From Cymbidium sinense (Eukaryota > Streptophyta > Magnoliopsida > Asparagales > Orchidaceae): 64,000 bases of DNA. The stretch covers positions 21,477,808 through 21,541,807 of the forward strand of contig CM038214.1 in the NCBI GenBank assembly GCA_021442155.1. The letters run 5' to 3'. The notes beneath the pieces are model-generated. The model was not told the DNA's origin. It searched no databases and saw only the letters and a list, made by a program, of their open reading frames with translations. Made by a program: the position numbers and the translations under genes. Shown here one piece after another: positions 47,601 through 60,059 of this stretch (position 1 is its first letter; each line of letters starts with the position of its first letter).

Positions 47601-48200
47601 TGCTCTCTAAGTTGAAATAGTTCAATCATAGGTGTTCTTTTCTTAACTTTCATTTAAGATAGGTAAACAGTGGAGCTCACCCAAACCTAGAGCTCTAAAA
47701 GAGCTTTAGCTTTTGGGAAGGGAGGCACTTGAGCATGACTCAGGTAGTTTATTGACATGAAAGAGTCTATGCTATGTAGACTTTGACAGAATCAATTAAG
47801 GCAAGGTGCGTAGCAATAAAACTTTTCTACCTATTTAGTTGCCTTGAGAAATATACTGTTATCACAATATCTAATTTCTTATGACTCAGATACAATGGAA
47901 AGTGATGAATTAAGGTAAGGTGCATTCTTTTCCTCTAAATCTCAGACACCAGCTACCTTCATTAGGAGAGTCTTGAAAGACATCTGTAACCATGCAAGAA
48001 CTATATAAATCTATCCTTGGGAATGAATGGGAACATCTCCTCCATCTTAACACCATCACACCACCTATCTTTCAAGAACAAAATCTTGTTTCCATCTCCA
48101 AGACTCTAATATGAGCCAGCTCAAATAATATCTATAGTTTGCAAGATGCCTCCCCATAAAGAGGAAATGTTGGACCTAGTCCTAGGGGTAATGTCCCATA
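41602..48200. other. unassigned mosaic DNA
   Basis: I recognise no gene over this 6.6-kb stretch. I looked for rpl32 beyond trnL and did not see it. Open stretches at 42862-43047, 43160-43351, 43584-43799 (minus), 43943-44182, 46316-46507 and 47438-47653 (minus) show no family signature. Segments near 46770-46830 and 60780-60830 share a short 'TTAACCAACCATG.A' phrase and could be decayed pieces of one LINE family, but this is weak. Confidence 0.3.
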
Positions 48201-48220
48201 CTCTCTCTCTCTCTCTCTCC
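48201..48220 (+). repeat. (CT)n microsatellite
   Basis: An uninterrupted CT run of nine to ten units, 330 bp upstream of the Copia primer-binding site, inside the presumed LTR. Confidence 0.9.
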
Positions 48221-48532
48221 CATAATACTTATGCTAGATAACATGTGTCCATAGTTCCTCCTCTTGAGCTGCAAGCTTTTGTAGCCATTTACATAGTAAG
48301 GCCAAGTTGAAATCTCTTTAGTTTTCATAGTGTAGGGTGGTGACAAACATCTTCTTTGAAAGGCTTCAAGATTGTTAATACATGTGAGAGTCTTGGGTTT
48401 AGTCCCAATTGAATATATGTTGGTGTATAAAGACTACTAGTTGGCCCTTACCCATAGTGAAGCTTTTGGGTTTCAAATGGGTTTGACCATTGGTGTATGA
48501 GGTTGTTCCCCCTTTGATCCTCCTCTAACACG

Positions 48533-48545
48533 TGGTATCATATCC
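48533..48545 (+). other. Copia primer-binding site
   Basis: TGGTATCATATCC matches the plant Copia primer site TGGTATCAGAGCC (initiator Met tRNA) at 11 of 13 positions. It follows CTCCTCTAACACG, where AACA would be the end of the 5' LTR. The gag start lies 15 bp downstream, the usual layout. The LTR itself occupies an unknown part of the preceding several hundred bases. Confidence 0.75.
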
Positions 48546-48559
48546 TAATGAACAATTCA

Positions 48560-49260
48560 ATGATGACAAGGTACGAGATTGAGAAGTTTGTTGGGTCAAA
48601 GTTCTTTGGGCTTTGGTGAACCAAGATGCAAGGTGTGTTAGTTTAGTAGGGACTAGCGAAGGCACTCATGTGGCATTTGAAGATGTTTGAGACTCTGAGT
48701 GAAGAAGAGAAGGAGGAGATGAATGAAATGCTCTCTCATTGATCTAGCTATGTTTGGCATATGAGGTCTTGGAGGAAACAAGCACTAAGGGTTGTGGCTC
48801 AAGCTAGAGTCTTTGCAGATAACTAAAAGCCTCCCTAGATCTTAAGTAGAGATTGTACTTGCTTCGCATGCAAGAAACCATGATGTCACATTTGAATTAA
48901 TTGAATTAGGGATTTTAGGAATATAGATGTGATGGTTGATGATGAGGATCAAGCTTTATTGTTATTGTACTCTTTACCTCCCTATTTTAAGCACTTATGC
49001 AACACCATTTTGTATGGTAGGGATACCATTAGATTCTTTTTTTGTTCAAAATTTAATTCATTTTAAGGATGTGATAGCTAAGCTTGAGGGTGTAGAAGAG
49101 AATAAGTAGGCTGAGGGATTGTTGGTTAGGGGGATGCCTTTTTGAAAAGGGGTCTAACTCTAACCATGTTAGAAGCAAGTCTGATGGCAGATACAAGGAT
49201 GCTAAAATACGAAGAAATTTTATGTCTCGCTTGGACAAGCATTCGGTATTCTATCCACAT
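48560..49260 (+). pseudogene. Ty1/Copia gag pseudogene
   Basis: Copia Gag packages the retrotransposon RNA. From ATG at 48560 the frame reads MMTRYEIEKFVGSKFFGLW, a stop, then KMQGVLVQQGLAKALM, HLKMFETLSEEEKEEMNEM, a shifted AYEVLEETSTKGLWLKLESL, LYLLRMQE, and later FRNIDVMVDDEDQALLLLYS with LPPYFKHLCNTILYGRDTI, FKDVIAKLEGVEEN and LLVRGMPF. Each phrase matches the plant Copia gag order (YEIEKFDG..F..W..KM, EEAKKVWLKLESLYM, DEDQALLLL.SLP.SY...V.TLLYG, LE.VKA.L...E). The zinc knuckle is not visible. Protease, integrase and RT were not found after 49260, so the element is truncated. Confidence 0.88.
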
Positions 49261-52200
49261 AGGATAGGGATGCTCACATGTATACTTCCTATTATATCTT
49301 TTAAGAATATGGAGAGGTTTTCACTTCACTTAATTCTATTAGAGATGATAATACTATAGCACACCTACGATTGAAGCTATGGAGGAATAATCCTTTTGTG
49401 TATAGTACTAGGGATTCTAATGTACTAGGTAAAACATATAGTGAGAACTAGTGGTAGGAAAAAGTCTTATTGGAAGCCTTTAGTATCTCCTATTCTAAAA
49501 TGTCCTGAGAAGGTCATAATTCTGCTTCATAGTAGGTAGAACTTTAGAAAGGGTAGACTTATGGTTCGATCATCTCCTGAAAATGAAATGGGACTTAGAA
49601 AAATAATACAACTGCTTCAAGGTGCGAAGTGTTTCACTTTGGGTGAATTGTTGAATTCTTCTTACATAATAGATAACTGATTTCTTCTTCTTTTATGTTT
49701 ATTAATTGGTTTCACTATTTGGGGGGATTATCTACCGCTTTGTTGACAGCAAAGTCATAATAGAAATCCATGAAATGTAAGCTTTATTCATCCATGAAAA
49801 GTTCTTTTTATTAAACATAATCAACCAATGTAGATTTCTCCATTATTGATGAAGTCTAAAGTGTTGTTTGTCAATTATTAGAGCATTTTCAATCATCATG
49901 AGTTCAAACTGAATAAGTGCTACATCTAGATTTCGACCCAGCCTAAGGACTTTCTTCATGATATGATTCGTGATGAGCAACAACCAGTGGATCATGCGAT
50001 GAGAGTTAAGGCACTTTCTATACATACTTATGGGTGCTATTATATTATCTTTCTCTTTTAATGAAGTAGTAATACCAATGTTTATGGGATAGGTGGAAGA
50101 ATAGTAGCAAGAAGAGGGGGTGAGGCTGCTGGCAATGATAATAATGAATGTAGGAAAGAGTAGAAGTAGTTGTTCCAATGGTTGTCTTGTCTATCACATC
50201 ACAAGTTTGCTTCAACAAATGGAAAAGTCTTTCAAAAGTAAGTGAGTGATCTCATGGAGAACAAACAATACCTCTTAAAATAGTAGTTAGCTGTTTAGTA
50301 GCAGTTCCTAGTAAAAGCAGGAACTAGTAGTAAACAACTAAAAATTCTTAGTTAGTTCTTAGAATATTACTTGACTACTAATAAGTATTATCTATCTATA
50401 ATAGCATTAAGTAAATACTAATAGTACTAATAGCAGTAGTTAGTATTTTACAACAGTTAATTCAATCTTTTAATAATAGTAGCAGTAATAGCATCAAATC
50501 AAGTACATAGAACTACTAAAACTACTTTCTAAAATAGTTACTTCACAATAAAAAAAACTATATAAGGCATAGCTAAAAGCTTCTAAAGAGTAACCACTAT
50601 ATGTAGGTTACACAAGAAGTTCTTGTAAACTAGACTTGTGTTGCCTCACAAACTTTCTTTCAAGGTCAAGAATAAAATGGTCAGTGCTCTAGTTCTTATA
50701 TTCACAAGTCAGCTAATGATGGTTCGACTCGCCTTTCTTTGAGAAGGGCTCTTCCTAAGTAGAAAATTTATTATAGAAAGCTCATGGTTGCACCATATTT
50801 AGGAGGTTTCTATTGAATGTGTTCCTTGAAAAGACCAAGTAAGCCATAGTGGACAAGAGAAGCTGCTCAGTTTGATAGTCCTGGTGCATGCACTCAAGTC
50901 AAGCAAAGTAGACAAAACATGTAACCAAGCATACCACCAAAGGTTAAGGGTTCATCAGCGAATGGAGTTAGGCCCATTTCAATGCCTAATTTTTAGTAGA
51001 GTAGCACCATCCAAATCCATAGCAGTACATGTCACTATGGGCTCGAGGCAAGACAAGCAGCTCGCTTCCTTCATCTTATTATAGAAAAGGATAGGACCTC
51101 GGTCTTCGACTTTGATTGGTTCCAAGGGTGAGGAAGAAGTGGGTGGCTATTGGAGCTTTTCTATCAAGATAGCCTTTCGGTTAAGCTTGGTAGAGTAAAT
51201 GCCAGTGAAAGAAATGAATGCTTTAGGGGCACAAAAGGAGAGGGCACCAAAACAGATGTCGTTAAAAAGGAATAAGCCCTAGCATCCACTCTTTTCTTGA
51301 CGCATTCAAAGAAGCGGGTGAACAAGGTTTTCCTCTCTACAGAGAGGGGAATGAAACCAACCTTGACTACTTTCTTGGGTTGCCTCACAATCAATTGAAG
51401 CATTATTTGTGGGAGCTCTAGAATAAAAAGTAAGCTGATGGTGATGGGCTCATGGTCAGAATGGAATTGCATGTATAGTAGAAATTTGTAGTGAATTCGA
51501 TAAATAAATAAGGAAACTTAGACTTATTCTGAAGTCAAGGATATAGTTCCTATTCCAGTAAAGGAAAAATTCCATTATTAATAGCACAGTGAGAATAGAG
51601 AAAGAAGCTAGTTGGTTTTAGTGAGCTGTAGGTGTGGAAAAAGCTTATTCTTAAAAAAAGGTTGACTTGAACTCAATTAAGTGAAAGTATGATCGATGAT
51701 TTCTCACTACCAATGCACTGGACACCACATTTTGATTCATTTTTCTCTAGACTATCTAGATGTTTTGAAAGAAAAGAAGAGCTAACTCATCATTTTCATC
51801 TAGTGCCTCTCATTTTTCTTTAATTAGAAAGATTACAGAGATTTGTAACATCATTCTTCCAATCCCATCTTGCGAGGGTGCTTCTTTAGCTTGTCCAATA
51901 AGCCAGCATATAATGCCCCAGGTGGGGGCTATTTTGAACTTCGTCTAGTTCAACTCTAGCAATTCTTTTGATAGGTGTTCCATTTCCTCCTTTATCTAGA
52001 GTAATTTGAGCTTTCAAGCTTGGGACAGTTCCTCATTTTTTTTATCAACCATCCATTTTTCCACTAGTCTTTGAAATTATCTATGACAATTGTTAGAATC
52101 AAACTTTCTTTCATTGCCTCATGGGCTGCACTTTCCAATATGATCTAAGTCAAAGAGTTGTGCTCATTGTTCTTTTCATTGTTGGAAGCACTATAAATAT

Positions 52201-53785
52201 CGAGAGTTGAAGTGGAAGAAGATTACATAAAAGAGACGGATTGTGGTGGAGTGAAGAATTGTTCTTTCTCCGAATTCATTTCAGAAGATGCATGGTCGAT
52301 AAGAGAGTTCGATAGAGTAGAGACTTTAAGATTGATGTGTTTGATTCCCATTCACCAAAAGAGATCATCACATGGGTGGGGTGAAGTCCTCGCCTATGAG
52401 TTGGCTTGTAAAGCAAAGCCAACTTTCAATTTCAAGGCAAGCCCTATTGCATAGGAGTAGCCGAACCCTTTGAGAGCAAAGGATAGGGCTCGACTGCCCA
52501 GAGAGTACCCAACCTTTTCAAGTTAGGCATAAAGAAAGCCATCAAGTTTCATTTCTTTTTTATTTACACGTATGTTTTTGATAGCTTTCTTTCCTAAGAC
52601 TAATCATGCTTTTCACATGCAAATTGATGCTTCCTACATCGAAGGAAAGTCAAGAAAATTCCACTCATGGATAAAGTAGATTCTTCTCTCTCATGTCCTG
52701 GAAAGTGTATATGTAGCCGATAGTCTATTCTCAAATCAATCTTTATCTCATCTTCCACTTTCAATTGTGTAGTGAAGTTCCTTGCGCTCAAGCCTAATTC
52801 TACATTCTAGTAGACTACTTGTGCTTTCACCGATCACTTCAAAAGATGGGGTTTCCTCTTCCTCTCTTTCAAAAATAGAACTGAACATAAGTAAGCTAGA
52901 AAGATCTCAAATTGCTTGTAATTTATAATATGGGGGAGAAAGGTCAAGGTAAAAGTGTTACTGGAAAGATAAAGCAAGACACTCACTTCCACAATGAGAT
53001 CTAACTTGGAACCATTATCCTGGCACTGATTTATGTACGGGTCATGGGAGACCTATTTAATGGTATGATCACCGGTGAGCCAAAACTTTCTATCTCAATT
53101 GGAACTCGATTGACTTGTATGAGTGGAGCTGGTAGACCAAACCTACTAGTACTAAAGAAGTGAAGGGCATCAACAAAACTCAAACTTTATCTATGCTTTC
53201 CTCTCACTTTGCTCGAGCCTCTCTCCTCTCCTTTCAGTCTCATTACTCAAGGACTAGGAGAAATGGGTTTACCAAAGATTCAATTGAGTTTGAGTCAGTT
53301 AAACATGTAGTTCCGTAACCTGTAGGTGAAGCACTAAAGCACTTCACTTCGATCGAGATCTTCCCAATCATAACTTATCTATCAATTGAGTAACTTCATC
53401 ACATTTACTCCTATATTGATTGAATGGAAAGCTAGTTGTTTAATTAAGAAAAAATGGAATCTTGATCAGTCTTATGAGAATAATTTGCACAAAGGAGGCT
53501 TTGCTTCATCTCTCATAATTCTTGTAGATGGTGTAAATGAGAGCAACTATAGATCGAGGTTAGCTTGTCTTTTTGGAAGAGGTGGGAGTGGAGCAGGGGT
53601 AATACTGGATGTTAGTCCAATTACTTGACTATTCAGGTGATACCTACTACTAGTCAAGATTATTCTTAAAATAAAAAAAACATGGTCTTATTACCATTAT
53701 AGAAAATGTGCCTTGAATTGACATATCATTCTTAGAAGTAGTTTACAAGAAGAACTTTCAGTATATAAAAGAGTCGTATTCTTGT
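49261..53785. other. unassigned mosaic DNA
   Basis: No gene was recognised. Open stretches at 49843-50178 (minus, 111 codons, hydrophobic start), 50872-51084, 51164-51472 (minus, 102 codons), 52212-52454 and 53386-53628 carry no motif I know. A low-complexity part at 50270-50550 is listed separately. Confidence 0.3.
50270..50550. repeat. low-complexity ACTA/TAGT-rich tract
   Basis: The tract is dominated by imperfect TAGTA, ACTAATA and TAGCAGTA units and holds small hairpins such as AGTTCCT..AGGAACT near 50304-50326. It has no fixed period and looks like decayed simple sequence. Confidence 0.6.
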
Positions 53786-55845
53786 AGTTCTTATGATGCT
53801 CATTCCTTTCTCTTTCTTCGTGATAGAAGGTCTCTGATTCATGTTTGCATTGGCTTCCTTTTATATTGTTATTAATAGAGAAAAGAATTTCTAATTTTAT
53901 TGTGTCCTTATAGATCCAATATACTAGGGAATTAGTCCCTTTTTTTCTTACTTCGGGATCCAACTTCACTCTTCTTTCTTGCTTTATGTTACTTGTAGCT
54001 CTATCTTTTGAAAAAAATACATTCAGACTAGAATGTCCTATTCACTCAATTCACTCAAATGTGTAAAAAGACTCAAACATGAGTGATTGAATCAATTCAT
54101 TTCGTGTCAAACTATATTTCTTTTTGTCATTGGCTAAGTCAGCCCAGCCTCTTCGAGTGAATTTTCTTCTTTCTTTTCAATTCCACTTACATTAATCTAC
54201 TTTCAATGAAAAAGAGGAAAATATCCAAATTTTAATTAGCTAGTTCAGAAAAACACATCCGTAGAACATGTGGGGTGGTCTTCGAGCTAGGAAGTGGTTC
54301 ACTGGGTCAGAGAAAAGGTAAGGGATTTCCTAGTTGAATGACTCTTGATTTCTCAGCCCATTGGTTTGAGTTCGAGTAAGCAGGGATATGTAAAAGGAAT
54401 GTAGATGAGCCTAAAAAGCATTTGCAATTTCACTCATATTCATGAGTTCTTTTATCGAGGAGAAAGACTCGACCTCTGGGAGAGGAGAACGTGAAACGTA
54501 ATGGAATTTTGTTTGCATCAATCCATTTGCCTAGTTTTTCTTTTGATGATGCTCTCATGGGTAGATCAAGATCCTTCCTTATTTTATGAAATAGATTAAA
54601 GGAGGGACTTCATGAATGATGGTCTGTCTATGCATGAAGGTCTTCTTTCTCCTTACATTCTTGACTAGGTTTGTGTTAGTCCATCGGCTAGACATAGGTG
54701 GGCTTCTAGATGACAAGCTAGAAGTGGAGCTTATTGATGCATCAGATCGATAGACACACATGACTTTTTGGATGCCGGTCTCCTAGCATTATAGAGTATT
54801 TTGTTAACATGAGACCGGGTTGGCTATGATACCGCTTTGGTCAGTCGGTGGCCTTAGAGGGATACCACCCTAATAGAGCAGCTCGACAGTTTGGGTTTTC
54901 TCAGGTGAGTTCATATGACAGGAAGCCTTTCATCCTTAGGATGGCAGATTGATGATAGATGGGCTCAGTCCCTTTTGAGACTCATTTGTATGCCACCTCG
55001 ATGATGTGGGGGCACCTACTGAGATTTGGCATGGGTTCTATTTTGAATGGTTCCACCATATAGTCGCATAGGGGTTGGGTATGTTAGGTTGACTTGGTTG
55101 TGGCTGTCTTATGTGCCTCTTCTCGACCATAGCACCAAGAGATATGAATGGCGAGTGAGGGAGTTGGGGCTTCCTTGAGCACAAAGGTCCCACAGGAGCT
55201 CTCAGCAGGTAAGGACCAGCTACAATAGTGCTGTTTGACTTTGATGCATGTCGTAGCTATAGCTTTTTCATTTTAGCACCTTTAGCTGCTTATAGCACTG
55301 ACTTGTTGCTTTGACATTGCTAGTAACCCACCCATTGAGCTAGAGATGCAGTGAGAGGAGCCACGGTATGCATCCCATCAAGAGGTTACTCCTCTCGAGG
55401 CATCTCTAGAAGCAATGAGTGCTATGGTAGAGAGGTGCTGAAGCTAATGATAGATTATCACTGACTTATTGCTTTTGACTTTGATGTGGTGAGAGCACTC
55501 ATTGCTTCCCATCGAGAGGTGCCTTCTTTATTAGGTCGTCATATCAGACAATGGCATGAGGAGCCATGGTATGCTTCTTTGGATTGGAGTGCTAATCTGT
55601 CATACCATTGACTTCTCACACCTAGAGAGGAAGAAGAGCCACAACTTCCCCATTTTGTGGGGAGTACCCCTCTTTTGGTTCTTTCGGGCCCTTCCACATT
55701 GCATTTCCTTACTCCTATGAGTCCAAACTTGGGTACCTCACCTCACATATCATTCTTTCTCAGTGACGAGTCCCATCTGCTAGCTAAGAGAGACATCAGA
55801 GTTGGAGGTATGCGATGGTGGGAGATGCTAGGGCTCAATTATACC
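53786..55845 (+). repeat. 2-kb dispersed direct repeat, copy B
   Basis: Second copy of the segment at 36990-38925, about 16.8 kb away and in the same direction. It contains an extra block of roughly 150 bp around 55345-55500 that is absent or reduced in copy A, and lacks other short parts. Confidence 0.9.
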
Positions 55846-55905
55846 ATCTTATTGAGTCGATATAAGTTGTCGTCTATTTGGTCATTCAACTTGTTGATGA
55901 TAGAA
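54785..55905 (+). pseudogene. plant-mobile-domain-like pseudogene, copy B
   Basis: This copy is slightly less damaged than copy A at the key motif: VALEGYHPNRAARQFGFS at about 54848-54899 is uninterrupted. It continues with a LLRLICMPP segment, LGVPH-free Trp-poor stretches, QWHEEPWYASLDWSANLSY (about 55551-55605) and PREEEEPQLPHFVGSTPLL. The last part, 55657-55917, is open for 86 codons. PNR.ARQFGF is the reason for proposing a plant mobile domain. PMD proteins are often carried by transposons, which would explain two copies. No terminal repeats were found around either copy. Confidence 0.42.
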
Positions 55906-56149
55906 TCTCCAGTTTGACCACGGGCCTTGAGGGAACTACAAGATGATTGAGAATGACCCCAAAAACTATGTGTTTTGTATATCTATTTTGAAAGATTTTT
56001 TTCTCTATTATAGAGAAAGCTAATGGATACTTCTATGGTATTGAATTGAGATAGATAGGTGTAGTGTCTTGAGCACATTACATCTACTCAATGTTCTTGC
56101 TACGCACTTTACTCTGCTCTAGCAATGAATCATGCAGCACACCGCTGAA

Positions 56150-56840
56150 CTTTTAATAGAGAACTCAAAAGCATGGTTACAATACACACCTAAAGCAAGT
56201 ACCGTGGTCTTGATATCGGCCCATCATTGATAGCATCCGTTGCTTCAATCCCTTGAGCTTAGCAATAACTTTCTCAACCAGTGGTTGGCAGTAAACTTTG
56301 TTTAGCATGCAAGTGTTAAATGGAAGACCTAAATATTAAAACAAGAATGTCGCCACATCCATTCCAAGAAGACTAGCAATGTTCTCATGTTTTCCTCCTT
56401 TGGAGAAGTATAAATTTTTCTTATTCTAGTTTGCTACAAGCCCTGTCCTTTCCTCGATGGAAATTGGAGTTTCAACTCCATTTAGTCAGGTCCTTTTTCT
56501 CCTGCTAATGCTAATTGGCCATTTTTGAATACACTAGCAGTTCTCTTCCACAAACAAACACTTTCTTATCTTACCTAGCTGACTTCCAAGAAAAGAGAGA
56601 TTTCTTCAAAGAAAGCCTATTCCTAGACATACTAAATCTACAAAAATAGAGGAATTCATTCCAAAACTAGAGCGTATTCCACAAACGAGAAAAGCTGAGG
56701 CCATTATATTGATTGCACTAACAGAATAGAAATCTGAATGACATAACTCTATGATAATCATTCCTGCCTGCCTCACCAACAAAGGTGCTTGAGCAATGCT
56801 AACCACTGAGAAATGTCGAGATTGTGACCTTCAGGAAATG
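56150..56840 (-). pseudogene. LINE reverse transcriptase fragment, minus strand
   Basis: The minus strand from 56340 to 56205 is open for LGLPFNTCMLNKVYCQPLVE followed by KVIAKLKGLKQRMLSMMGRY. This matches the thumb-proximal block of plant L1 reverse transcriptases (YLGLPL......QPL.DKV...L.GW....LS.AGR). Upstream on the same strand, 56400-56480 gives a GLVAN..KNK-like piece as expected for the preceding G.. .N..KS block. The rest is too decayed to assign. No tail or target duplication was identified. Confidence 0.8.
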
Positions 56841-58039
56841 CACATCATAGTTATTCTCGCCTAGGATAATGGGAAATAGAAAGACTCCCTCATTGAAAGA
56901 GAGAGTTTAAGAAAACTCTTTTTCTTTTAGACTAACAACATCGAGGAGAAAGCGCTCTTACCTGACTTACCTTTCTTTATGTTGTGAAGCTAATGATAAT
57001 TTTATTGTTTTGCTTGCTCTTTCATTTTAGTTTCACTCACTTTTTCTTTGATGAGTAGATCCCATAAATAAAAAAGCAACTGACTTGAGCCAGACCTTTT
57101 TTATTGATAAATCAAGCCATGTTCGATTAGAAAGATGAAACCCTCTTCATTTCCCTTTTTACACCCAAAAAGTATAGGTACCCCTAAAAGGTATAATTAG
57201 TAAGAGATACTTTTCACTCAGTTTTCATTTCTCTTTTTTTATATTAGAATCAGGAATTCACTTTGACTAATCATCCCACAATGCATACTGAAAGGAGGGT
57301 AAGGGTACCTACTCTTAGAAGACACAAAAGAAGAATTCCCAGAAGCGGACACGAGAGGAGAGGCAAAGCTACCAGTTGGATTAAAAAGCCTATTCCCTAC
57401 TCTTTGAATCGACCCTAGCTTCTTGATAAAGGAATCAGCCAGCTTATCTTAATCCTGCATTGGTAGATGCATCTTCCACCTGGTCCAAGAAAGGATTCCA
57501 CCTCCTATAGTATAGTGGACTTCCTTGCTACACACCTTTGCTTGCCAAGAAAATATAGACCCAACAAGTCACTCGTGAATGATACCACTATATCCTTTAG
57601 TGTTTATGACCTGTACTCTAAAAGCAATTCAATTCCATTTGGTTTTCTTCTTTAAAAATATATTTTCATCCTTCCTACCTATTGAACCTGAAGAGAGGAT
57701 TCTCATCTTGGATAAGGGGTTTCCTCTGCTCTGATTTCTCGGGGGGGTTCTTAGCATGGAAATAGCAGATTTGATCATCCCATGTATTGAACAAAGAAAT
57801 GAGTAGGGTAATCTTACCTAACTCTTGTCTAGACTGCCTCTAGGTCCAAATAGACTGACTTAGTGCCTCTACCCCTCCTTTCCCTTATATCATGCTTTTC
57901 ACTTTTGATCTTGGCTACTCTAGCACTACTAATAGTCTATTGTGTTCAGGCATGGCTCCCTCTCTCCAAATTTAAGCCTCTCATCTCTGACTATGGTCGC
58001 TGAGCCTTTTTTTGGACTAGATAAGTTTTAGGCAAGATG
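56841..58039. other. unassigned mosaic DNA
   Basis: No gene recognised. The part at 57290-57440 has several uninterrupted phrases typical of plant mitochondrial spacer DNA in appearance, but I cannot name a match. Confidence 0.25.
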
Positions 58040-58480
58040 AATTATGTGGTCCAGGTCAAGTGGAAGGTTCCGAAGTTGGTTCAAACTAAATAGCATGGGT
58101 CCAACTTAGGCAATCTAGGGCAAGCTAGTGTAGGGAGGGATGATAGAGGACTTCAGAATAAGGAAAATATAAGGGGCAAGCCTAAAGTCTATGGCTAAGT
58201 TCTTGGCTATCAAGGATGGCACTTGGTATTCAACATTTGAGGTTAATATTGAGGTAGAGGCTGTAATAATAATAAGAAATTTTGATATCAAGATTAAGAA
58301 ACTTCTTTTACCATCTGTAAATGACTACAACTTGATATCCATAAGCTTGACCTCTTTCCAGATGTACTAGGCCTAGGAAAAGGTGAATAACTTTTGCAGA
58401 TGCCTTGGCTGGCAGGGACACATTTTGTTTAGAATTCTAAACCTCATGCAGATGAATTGACTTTCTTATTCTTTCTTGGA
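58040..58480 (+). pseudogene. LINE RNase H-like domain fragment
   Basis: The plus strand reads KWKVPKLVQTK, a stop, then HGSNLGNLGQASVG (about 58057-58140), matching the start of plant LINE RNase H domains (W..P..GW.KLNTDGSS.GNPG.AG.GG). After a shift come LAIKDGTWYSTFEVNIEVEA and KKLLLPSVNDYNL, matching the A...GL..A...G....EVE.D segment. The end of the domain is unclear. It lies upstream of another LINE RT fragment (60060) rather than downstream, so the two cannot be one simple element. Confidence 0.72.
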
Positions 58481-60059
58481 CATGTTTTCTCTACGAGTGT
58501 TTGAGTATCCCATTTTCTTTCTTCCCTCCTAGAAAGCAAGATAGCCGGATGTACTCACCTTTGTACCTTCAAGTTATGATGGTTGGCAAGGTTGATAGTT
58601 CTGACTTGTTTGGTTGCATCGTAGTGGATTTTATAGAGGAAAAAACTATCAAGTCCCACAAAAAGTGCTCTACTTTCCGCATTACAGTAGTTTCCATAAT
58701 CAAGTTAGTATGGAGGTGTGGCCGACATTATTTCTGTTTGTCTTCAACTAACAACACTACTTTGTATTCCAGTTCACAAAAAAATAAAAAGTCCTGTGAA
58801 GATTTCATTCTTATCTTTTGTTTCAGTTCATAAAGAAGCCTTCTTTCTTAATAAAGCCATTTTCATCAAGGAGTGACAAACTCAGACATTCACGTAGACT
58901 AAAACTAGTTTTTAATTCAGAACTACTATAATCCCACATTTGTGTCAAAGAGACGAGATAAAGAAGAAACTACTCGACTAAATAAAGAAGATGGCAGGGC
59001 TTTTTCAAATAGATAAGGATTTTATTTACCATAACTAACAAGGATTTCAATCACGTAGAGAAAATTGAATGAAGAATCAATACATAGATTAGTCTGATTA
59101 TCTTTTTGAATATCAAGAGAAATTGTGGAGCTTGATCGAGTGATCAGGCAGAAGATTACATGGATTTCTCGATGATTGCCATTCACATCTTGAGTCATTT
59201 TGTTAGATCTTATCTACAAACAAGACTTCTCAATTGAGCAAATGAGGAAAGAGAGGTTGGTTTAAGTAGAAAGACCATTTTCTTACCAATGGAGACCTAT
59301 CTTCTTCTTACATGATAACACTTATAGTACTTATCCTAATGATGTTGTACAAGAATTCTAGACTCCAACTGATGAAGGTGCCTTGTATTATTTTAGCTAA
59401 CATATAGCTAGATCTTCAATAGCCTTCTCTTCCCATCGGTACCGACAAAGAAAGAGTCATGAACACATCTATAATGCACTAATGGACCTTCAATCGTTGT
59501 GAAGAGGCTTTCACCATCTCCTATGAAGTGGATTCATCCAACTGAAGATATTGAGGCGCATCCTTCTACTAATGGAGGGGTGTTGATAGGATGTAAATAG
59601 CCGCTTACATGCATATAGAATAGAAATCCCCTAATATTGGCTTTTTCTAGCGCCTTACCCTTCTTATGAGTGAGGACATATCCTACTGAATTAGGCAACC
59701 TAAAAAGGAACCATTAGAGGAAGGGTGGTCTACGATCAGGTGAGGAATTTGACCCAAAAAAAGTAAGCTAGAAAGAGAATCTAGATTGAATTTCATCACA
59801 AAATCTTTGCTTGCAGTAGACATAATGACTGGTGAATTCTCCATGCTGTGAAAGTCATTGTTCACTATATCCACTACCGTTGAATAGATTTGAAGACTAG
59901 TCCTTGCTATGCCCTAAATAAATGGGGAAGGAAGCAAGAGTGCACTACTCAACAAAGATTGAAAGTATACACCCTAGAGCTGAAAGTCATTGACAATTGA
60001 CTTTCTCATGCTATGGACATTTGATTTTAAATCCAAATTTCCATGAAGAGAATAATCAA
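58481..60059. other. unassigned mosaic DNA
   Basis: No gene recognised. A 110-codon open stretch at 58501-58833 and a 63-codon minus-strand stretch at 59683-59874 have no family signature. Confidence 0.25.

Noticed and set aside
49843..50178. 111-codon minus-strand frame with a hydrophobic start, considered as a secreted or membrane protein
   Set aside because: Composition follows the local AT/TAGT-rich sequence, there is no family signature, and length alone is not sufficient in this region.
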